Positions 7,122-7,142 of a stretch of DNA of 7,142 bases are shown here, one piece after another. Numbering within the stretch: position 1 is the stretch's first letter; every line of letters starts with the position of its first letter. The translations under genes and the position numbers were made by a program. The notes beneath the pieces were generated by a model. It ran no database searches. It was not told the origin of the DNA and worked only from the letters and a program-made list of their open reading frames with translations. Source of the stretch: JAYUHK01 sp043767025 (GTDB taxonomy: Bacteria; Bacteroidota; Bacteroidia; Chitinophagales; Saprospiraceae); the NCBI GenBank assembly GCA_043767025.1, contig JAYUHK010000238.1:1-7142 (forward strand), written 5' to 3'.

Positions 7122-7142
7122 CGACGAGTATTTTTCGCGCGC

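Larger units (their letters stand above)
6927..7142. other. Gene-free segment downstream of glyA
   Basis: No supported coding frame is present. The segment contains a short direct duplication (GTGATT-GGTGATT around 6951-6963) and a weak A/T hairpin (GAAATTT at 6989-6995 with AAATTTC at 7004-7010, eight-base loop), which is the only terminator candidate for glyA. It ends in the right-end repeat. No strong intrinsic terminator follows glyA. Confidence 0.55.

Overview
The window looks like chromosomal DNA of a Bacteroidota bacterium, possibly from the Saprospiria/Chitinophagia/Cytophagia part of the phylum. Three things point there: a giant secreted protein ending in a gliding-motility-associated (type B) type IX secretion signal, a Bacteroidota-type serine hydroxymethyltransferase, and translation starts preceded by A/T-rich sequence without a Shine-Dalgarno motif. 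The assignment is inferred from protein character, not from a marker search.

Layout: positions 1-225 hold no gene. They contain a dispersed-repeat-like segment at the very end, an A/T-rich hairpin, and a strong hairpin just past the stop of the large gene, probably its terminator. Positions 226-5211 (minus strand) encode one 1661-residue exported multidomain protein: signal peptide, an N-terminal beta-sandwich, a CUB-like domain, two further extracellular modules, about twelve Ig/PKD-like repeats, and a C-terminal T9SS type B sorting domain. Positions 5212-5654 form the gap between the divergent genes. It holds a candidate Bacteroidota -7 box and a start-less 47-codon reading frame that looks like the surviving C-terminus of a destroyed gene. 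Positions 5655-6926 (plus strand) encode a complete GlyA. Positions 6927-7142 have no gene and end in a second copy, in inverted orientation, of the repeat seen at position 7-53.

The two intact genes are divergently transcribed and have unrelated jobs: a surface or secreted adhesin-like protein, and one-carbon/glycine metabolism. Nothing suggests that they form a functional system. No defence system, CRISPR array, RNA gene or intact mobile element was seen. The least ordinary features are the inverted repeat copies at both window ends, the gene remnant upstream of glyA, and the repeat architecture of the large protein.
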